Notes under the pieces: model-generated
Databases searched by the model: none
Told to the model about the DNA's origin: nothing
Seen by the model: the letters and a program-made list of their open reading frames with translations, nothing else
Translations under genes and position numbers: made by a program
Assembly: GCA_002422265.1 (NCBI GenBank)
Contig: DIUB01000139.1
Coordinates: 1-25,819, forward strand
Origin: Geobacter sp. UBA6169
Lineage (GTDB): Bacteria > Desulfobacterota > Desulfuromonadia > Geobacterales > Pseudopelobacteraceae
DNA: 25,819 nt
Direction: 5' to 3'
Shown here: positions 21,933 through 25,819 of the stretch, one piece after another
Numbering within the stretch: position 1 is the stretch's first letter
Layout of the letters: each line of letters starts with the position of its first letter

Positions 21933-22796
21933 ATGCCGCAAGACCGCAAGACAGAACTTCTTGATCGCCTGGGACCGTCCGGCATTTCTGCTGCCGTCCT
22001 GGACCTGTTCCCGGAATATGCGCCGGATGGACCAAACCAAATTTTTGTCAGATGTATCCACCACACAGAAAAAACAGCGTCCCTCCATGTTCAGCTTTCA
22101 ACGGGGAAGTATTACTGCTTTGGTTGCAAAGCTCAGGGCGATTTCTTCGATCTTGTTATGCAGGTCCGGGGCTGTGATTTCAAGGCCGCTCTTGACCACC
22201 TGGAGAGCCGCGCCGGGATCATTACCACCACCGCCACCAGCCGCCCGTCAACCACCACCGCCACCGCCCGCCCGTCAACCACCAGCAAGGCCACCGCGCC
22301 GAAAGTCAAGACCCGCAAGGTTGCCACCTTCATCTATACCGATGCTGAAGGCCGGGAGCTGTACCAGAAGGAACGGCACGAACCAGCACGGGACGGCATA
22401 CGGTCGAAGGAATTCTTTTTCAGCCATAAGGACAAGAAGGGCAACCGTCAAAAAGGATACCAGGGGGAGCATGTACCGTACCGGCTGCATGAAGTAGTAA
22501 AAGCCCCGCTTGATTCTGTTGTGTTCTTTGTTGAGGGTGAAGGCAAGGCGGACCTGTTGGCTTCCTGGGGGCTTGTTGCAACCTGTCTTGATACCGGCGC
22601 GGAAAGCAAGTGGAAGCCCGCCTATACTCCGCACTTCAAGGGCCGTCATGTTGTGATTGTCCCGGATAATGACAAGGCCGGGGAGGGGTATTGCGCCACC
22701 GTTGCAAAGGGGCTGTTTGAAGCCGCCGCAAGCGTGAAGGTGTTACGTCTGCCGGGTTTGCCGGAAAAGGGGGATATTCGTGACTGGGCCGAATAA
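21933..22796 (+). CDS. CHC2 zinc finger / TOPRIM DNA primase
   Basis: The 287-aa protein has the DnaG-type zinc finger (C41, H44, C62, C65; RCIHH then YYCFGCKAQGDFFDLVM) and a TOPRIM fold at 195-275 with the metal-binding E201 in VEGEGK and D245/D247 in PDNDKAG. The RNA-polymerase core of DnaG is much shortened, replaced by a Thr/Ala/Pro-rich linker (about 97-125) and a segment at 130-190. It resembles phage and satellite primases that work with a separate or fused helicase. The following helicase gene overlaps it by 17 nt, so the two form a primase-helicase pair. Replication priming for the element is the likely job. Confidence 0.88.
   Translation: MPQDRKTELLDRLGPSGISAAVLDLFPEYAPDGPNQIFVRCIHHTEKTASLHVQLSTGKYYCFGCKAQGDFFDLVMQVRGCDFKAALDHLESRAGIITTTATSRPSTTTATARPSTTSKATAPKVKTRKVATFIYTDAEGRELYQKERHEPARDGIRSKEFFFSHKDKKGNRQKGYQGEHVPYRLHEVVKAPLDSVVFFVEGEGKADLLASWGLVATCLDTGAESKWKPAYTPHFKGRHVVIVPDNDKAGEGYCATVAKGLFEAAASVKVLRLPGLPEKGDIRDWAE
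22224..22277 (+). repeat. Two 27-bp tandem repeats coding the primase linker
   Basis: Units 22224-22250 and 22251-22277 differ at only two bases and encode TTTATSRPS and TTTATARPS. A partial third copy (ACCACCAGC) follows. In-frame slippage would change linker length by nine residues without harming the domains. Confidence 0.8.
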
Positions 22797-24447
22797 CAAC
22801 ACCGGCAACAACAAGGCCCGCTTCCTGGAACTTGCCGCCGCCGCTGTCCCCTGGGAGCCTTCAGCGCCGTCTGCTGAAGTGGTACAAGCCCGCCGCAAGA
22901 AAAGCCGTGACCGTGACCCTTCCACTTCACCAGGTGAATCAACGGGAGGGCGGGGCGCTGAACGGTTAATTCCACTGTTGGACGATTTCCCGCTGTACCT
23001 GGACGATTCAGGGACCGGCTACCTGTTCCACAACGGGCGGCTGTATCAGTTGGACCCGAAAAATCAAGAGCTGTATCAGGAACTTTCATTTCTCTACTGG
23101 ACCATAACCGGTAAAGCGCTTGCAAAAGATGCTGCCGGGTCAACCATTACCTACTATGCAGCAAAGGCCCGCCGTGATGGTGAAGCCCTTGAACTGTTCA
23201 ACCGTGTAGGGGAGAGAGACGGGCGCTTTTACTATGACCTGATGAATGGCCGGGTTGTGGAGTTGTCCGCCGGATCGTGGCGGATCATTCCCGCGCCTGT
23301 CATGTTCCGCGCCTATAACCACCAGCAACCACAACCGGACCCGCTGCCCGGCGGGGACACGTGGCGGCTGTTTGATTTTATCCGTGTGCCTGATGATAAC
23401 CGGCTGTTGGTGCTTGTTGCCTTGATTACCTGCTTTATCCCCCGGATCAATCACCCGCTACTTGCTTTTAGCGGGCCGCAAGGATCGGGCAAGTCCTTTG
23501 GGCAATCAATATTTAAGCAGATTGTTGACCCCTCAAGCATCATCCTTTCGATGCTACCCCGTAAAATTGAAGATATTCCTTTGTTTCTTTCCCGGTATTG
23601 GATGCCCGCTATCGACAATCAATCGATATGGGGCGCTGAACTTTCAGACCTTTTATGTGCCGCCTGTACCGGCGGGGTACTTGAAAAGCGGGCGCTACAT
23701 ACTGACAGCGATATGATAGCCGTCAAGGTCCCCGGCGTTATCACCTACAGCGCCATTACATCCGTATCAGACCGCCCGGACCTGCACGAGCGGACTGTCA
23801 GGATTGTACTGGACCGGATACCACCACAAGAGCGCCGGACTGAAAAGGCCATTTGGAAAGAATTTGGCGCGGCTTTGCCGTTAATCCTGGGGGGAGTCTT
23901 TGACGTGCTGGTGAAGGCCATGACCATTCACCCGGATATTGAAGACAGCCTTCATGAATTGCCCCGTATGGCTGATTTTGCAACCTGGGGCTATGCCATT
24001 GCTGAAGCCCTGGGGGGCCGTGGTAACGAGTTTCTGCTAGCCTACACCGGCAATGCAAGCATGGCAACGGCGGACCTGCTTGAACACAACACCTTCTTTT
24101 CGGCCATTGTGCAGGGCATGGAAAGGCCGGACGGGATCAAGCCCGGAACCTTCGCGGAAGTGTTGCTTGACCTGCGTAAGATCGTTGACCCTGAAGGGGA
24201 GAAAAACAACTTCAAGGCACTGGACAAGGACTACAGCTTTCCAAAGTCCCCGCAAGGCTTCAGGGGCAAGCTGGAGCGTCTGAAGATACCACTTGAAGAC
24301 CTGGGGATTTCTTACGTCATAGCAGAGAATCGGACCAATAAGGGGCGGGTGCTGTGTAACTTCTTCAAGCGGGCTGATGGTCCCCCGCCGGTACAGGCCG
24401 CACCGGTTCTTGATGATCTGATTTTTGATGATTCAGAAGTGTTTTGA
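22780..24447 (+). CDS. Phage-type P-loop ATPase, putative replicative helicase
   Basis: The 555-aa protein has a disordered start (1-60, Asn/Gly/Lys rich), a middle domain (about 62-200) and a P-loop ATPase domain with Walker A GPQGSGKS at 232-239, a likely Walker B ending in MPAID (D279), and RPDLHERTVRIVL (332-344), whose arginines may act as arginine fingers. The arrangement resembles the helicase-like ATPases that follow CHC2-TOPRIM primases in phage elements. The start is GTG 22780, which overlaps the primase stop region; GGGGG lies about 7 nt upstream. I cannot place it in a named superfamily with certainty (SF3 or DUF927-like are candidates). Confidence 0.8.
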   Translation: MTGPNNNTGNNKARFLELAAAAVPWEPSAPSAEVVQARRKKSRDRDPSTSPGESTGGRGAERLIPLLDDFPLYLDDSGTGYLFHNGRLYQLDPKNQELYQELSFLYWTITGKALAKDAAGSTITYYAAKARRDGEALELFNRVGERDGRFYYDLMNGRVVELSAGSWRIIPAPVMFRAYNHQQPQPDPLPGGDTWRLFDFIRVPDDNRLLVLVALITCFIPRINHPLLAFSGPQGSGKSFGQSIFKQIVDPSSIILSMLPRKIEDIPLFLSRYWMPAIDNQSIWGAELSDLLCAACTGGVLEKRALHTDSDMIAVKVPGVITYSAITSVSDRPDLHERTVRIVLDRIPPQERRTEKAIWKEFGAALPLILGGVFDVLVKAMTIHPDIEDSLHELPRMADFATWGYAIAEALGGRGNEFLLAYTGNASMATADLLEHNTFFSAIVQGMERPDGIKPGTFAEVLLDLRKIVDPEGEKNNFKALDKDYSFPKSPQGFRGKLERLKIPLEDLGISYVIAENRTNKGRVLCNFFKRADGPPPVQAAPVLDDLIFDDSEVF

Positions 24448-24485
24448 CTGTTGCGTAATGTTGATCTTTAGACCTGTTGACATAG

Positions 24486-24571
24486 CTGTAAATAAACGCC
24501 GGTTTGTAACTCTAAATTGACGGTTTTTGGCGCGGTTGCAGGTGTCAATATAGGGTTTACTCTAAATAAAC
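24486..24571 (+). repeat. Three spaced CTCTAAATAAAC-type direct repeats
   Basis: CTGTAAATAAAC (24486-24497), CTCTAAATTGAC (24510-24521) and CTCTAAATAAAC (24560-24571) occur in the 145-bp gap after the helicase gene, 24 and 50 bp apart, close to whole helical-turn multiples. They sit upstream of the next four genes, where a late-type activator or repressor could bind. Confidence 0.55.
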
Positions 24572-24592
24572 TGTTTCTGTAGGGGGGGTAAC

Positions 24593-24772
24593 ATGAAAAG
24601 GTTGCTTATTGTGGATGAGATGCAAAACCGTAAATGCCCGCTTAACCGTAGGCGGTGCATGGTTGATGGTTGCGCCTTATGGATCAATGCCGGTCTCAAG
24701 CGGATTCATGGGGGCGGTTATTACGGGGGCCTGTATCGGGTTGGTTATTGCACCCTGGGCCGCAACCGATGA
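24593..24772 (+). CDS. Small four-cysteine protein (59 aa)
   Basis: This short frame starts at ATG 24593 after a G-rich ribosome site (AGGGGGGG, 5 nt upstream) and ends in an ATGA overlap with the next gene, which argues it is real. Cysteines C15, C22, C27 and C53 in CPLNRRRCMVDGCALW and GYCTLG form a C-x6-C-x4-C-x25-C pattern that recalls small zinc- or cluster-binding proteins of phages. It is basic overall (many Arg and Lys), so nucleic-acid binding is possible. I do not recognise the family. Confidence 0.7.
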   Translation: MKRLLIVDEMQNRKCPLNRRRCMVDGCALWINAGLKRIHGGGYYGGLYRVGYCTLGRNR

Positions 24773-25164
24773 AGGTTGAATTCCTTCAAGACTTTGAAGC
24801 CAGAACCACCGCCGGGACCCGCGCCATTGCCGCCGGTACGGTGCTTGATCTGGCTGAAGACAAGGCGGGCAAGCTGCTTGCCGCCGGTATTGTCAAGGTT
24901 ATTGAATCGGTCCCCTTTAATCCTGCTGCCCTGCCGTATCTGGATCAACGGGGCCGTCTTGTAATCCCTTTTGATTGCCCGCCTAAGTATCGCTATTGGG
25001 CGGGAGGTCAAACGGTTCAGGAGACGTTGCGGGAGTTGTTTGAAGAGCGGGCCGCCATTATGCAGCATGACGGGGGGCTGTCACGGGATCAGGCTGAACA
25101 GGAAGCCGCCCGGATCGTTGCCAGCTATGTGAAAGACTACCAGAAAGGAGAATCAGACAAATGA
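24769..25164 (+). CDS. Hypothetical phage-type protein, 131 aa
   Basis: I chose ATG 24769 because it overlaps the preceding stop as ATGA; a longer reading from 24670 would run through the four-cysteine gene. Residues 1-46 (MKVEFLQDFEARTTAGTRAI, then VLDLAEDKAGKLLAAGIVKVI) resemble a small beta-domain often seen in phage head-region proteins, and the rest (about 75-128) is helical and charged. No catalytic motif is visible. It is coupled at its end to the next gene (ATGA). Function unknown. Confidence 0.72.
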   Translation: MKVEFLQDFEARTTAGTRAIAAGTVLDLAEDKAGKLLAAGIVKVIESVPFNPAALPYLDQRGRLVIPFDCPPKYRYWAGGQTVQETLRELFEERAAIMQHDGGLSRDQAEQEAARIVASYVKDYQKGESDK

Positions 25165-25451
25165 AGTGCAGAATTTTTGAGGGAGGCCGGGGCTTGTCGG
25201 CACAAGTACACAATGAGGCCGCACAGTTTCCGGCTGTCTGGGAGTTGATGGACAACGGGCGGCTTGTCATTTCCATTCAAGCGCCATTGGGGACCACTGA
25301 ACGTCATCTTGTCGAAGGGCTGCTTGATCTTGCAAGCATCCTTTGTCATGACGCGGGCTTTGATCCTAATTCGATTATGGAGCGGCTCGAATTTGGTTTG
25401 CTCGCACACTGGACAAAACAGGCTTTCCCGGATGATGGGGGGGCTTGCTGA
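25161..25451 (+). CDS. Hypothetical protein, 96 aa
   Basis: The frame begins at ATG 25161 with AAAGGAG 12 nt upstream, overlaps the previous stop as ATGA and shares one base with the next start (TGATG). The sequence has a short beta-rich start (MKCRIFEGGRGL), a likely strand pair (NGRLVISIQAPLG) and helices after residue 45. It has C3, C62 and C96 but no motif I recognise. Probably part of the same transcript as its neighbours. Confidence 0.68.
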   Translation: MKCRIFEGGRGLSAQVHNEAAQFPAVWELMDNGRLVISIQAPLGTTERHLVEGLLDLASILCHDAGFDPNSIMERLEFGLLAHWTKQAFPDDGGAC

Positions 25452-25819
25452 TGATGAAAGCAAAAGCTGTTGATAGCAGTTCGTCTGAAGCCGTTTCTGA
25501 TAACGGGCAAGACAAGAGCAAGGGGGAGTTCTTCAAAAACCGTCAAGCCGCCTTGCAGTGGCTACAGCAACGGGGGCAAGTCTCCCGGTCGAAGTTCTAT
25601 GACGATTGTAACGCCGGACGGCTTACCGTTCACCCGGACAAGACCTTGAGTAAGTTTGAAGTTGCCTGTTACGCCGAAAAGCTCTTTGCCGCCACCAGGC
25701 AAGCCGCCGCCGGATCAGGGGCGCTTTCCATGCAGCGGGAAGCCGATGAAGCCCGCAAGATCAGGGCTGAAGCTGAGATCAAAGAGATGCAGGCCGAAGA
25801 GATGCGCCGCGAACTGGAC
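25451..25819 (+). CDS. Terminase small subunit-like protein (Nu1-type), C-terminus beyond the window
   Basis: 123 codons are open to the edge. Residues 1-25 are polar and disordered. Residues 27-62 (FFKNRQAALQWLQQRGQVSRSKFYDDCNAGRL, seen as FFKNRQAALQWLQ and SRSKFYDDCNAGRL) form a winged HTH like that of Nu1-type small terminases, which bind the packaging site on phage DNA. Residues 95-123 are a highly charged helix (EADEARKIRAEAEI) fit for oligomer formation, also typical. The start is ATG 25451 in a TGATG overlap; the next codon is also ATG. If the call is right, the large terminase should follow just outside the window. Confidence 0.6.
   Translation, partial: MMKAKAVDSSSSEAVSDNGQDKSKGEFFKNRQAALQWLQQRGQVSRSKFYDDCNAGRLTVHPDKTLSKFEVACYAEKLFAATRQAAAGSGALSMQREADEARKIRAEAEIKEMQAEEMRRELD

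Larger units (their letters stand above)
20106..25819. mobile_element. Putative integrated phage or phage-satellite element (left part; right end outside the window)
   Basis: All genes from 20593 on are plus-strand, tightly packed and of phage type: AlpA/excisionase-like HTH, CHC2-TOPRIM primase, P-loop helicase, small unknown proteins, terminase-small-subunit-like protein. The strand switch, the AT-rich repeat-filled gap, TTG and GTG starts, and the absence of ruvA beside ruvB mark a foreign insert. The left boundary is somewhere in 20106-20320; no attachment repeat can be recognised because the other end is missing. No integrase is in the window. Prophage, cf-PICI-like satellite or P4-like plasmid-phage all remain possible. 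Confidence 0.65.

Noticed and set aside
1..25819. CRISPR arrays, rRNA or tRNA genes, IS elements with terminal repeats
   Set aside because: None was seen by reading: no regularly spaced 24-40-bp repeats, no tRNA cloverleaf with CCA or T-loop context, and no transposase-like protein.

Overview
The window reads as chromosomal DNA of a Geobacter-type deltaproteobacterium (Desulfuromonadota; gene content and order recall Geobacter/Trichlorobacter lovleyi, but I could not test this). The grounds are moderately high GC, many two-component proteins, a dCMP deaminase-nrdR-ribD-ribE-ribBA run, a 2[4Fe-4S] ferredoxin, an EI-Ntr (PtsP) homologue, an Hda-like protein beside RuvB, and a c-type cytochrome P460.

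Region 1 (1-6258, all minus strand) is a signalling block. In transcription order it encodes a sigma54-dependent NtrC-family regulator with a cysteine-bearing PAS domain, two receiver-histidine kinases with no sensor domain, an exported P460-type cytochrome, a single-domain CheY-like receiver, and a soluble chemotaxis-transducer-like protein cut by the window edge. A good sigma54-type promoter (TGGCAC-N5-CTGCA) lies between the regulator and the first kinase, with nested palindromes about 100 bp upstream of it that could be the regulator's enhancer. This suggests that the regulator controls the kinase genes.

Region 2 (6273-11052, plus strand) is a compact, translationally coupled housekeeping operon: dCMP deaminase, NrdR, RibD, RibE, RibBA, QueH and a DUF2905 membrane protein. 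It ends at a perfect 21-bp-arm bidirectional terminator shared with the convergent ferredoxin gene.

Region 3 (11067-20105) is mixed: ferredoxin, acetate kinase, an MqsR/MqsA toxin-antitoxin pair with a palindromic operator, a TPR protein, PtsP (GAF + enzyme I), a coiled-coil/J-domain/leucine-rich-repeat protein, an Hda-like DnaA-family ATPase, and RuvB. ruvB has no ruvA or ruvC next to it inside the window.

Region 4 (about 20106-25819, continuing past the edge) looks like the left part of an integrated phage or phage-satellite element. A 490-bp AT-rich non-coding stretch with TTGTCAC iterons and long inverted repeats comes first. It is followed by an unknown 322-aa protein with a likely HTH, an AlpA/excisionase-like HTH protein, a CHC2 zinc finger-TOPRIM primase, a P-loop ATPase/helicase, a second repeat-bearing gap, three small phage-type proteins (one a 59-aa four-cysteine protein), and a terminase-small-subunit-like protein cut by the edge. 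I infer a self-contained replication module (origin + primase + helicase) followed by the start of a packaging module. No integrase or attachment site can be shown inside the window. This element and the sigma54 signalling block are the most interesting parts.
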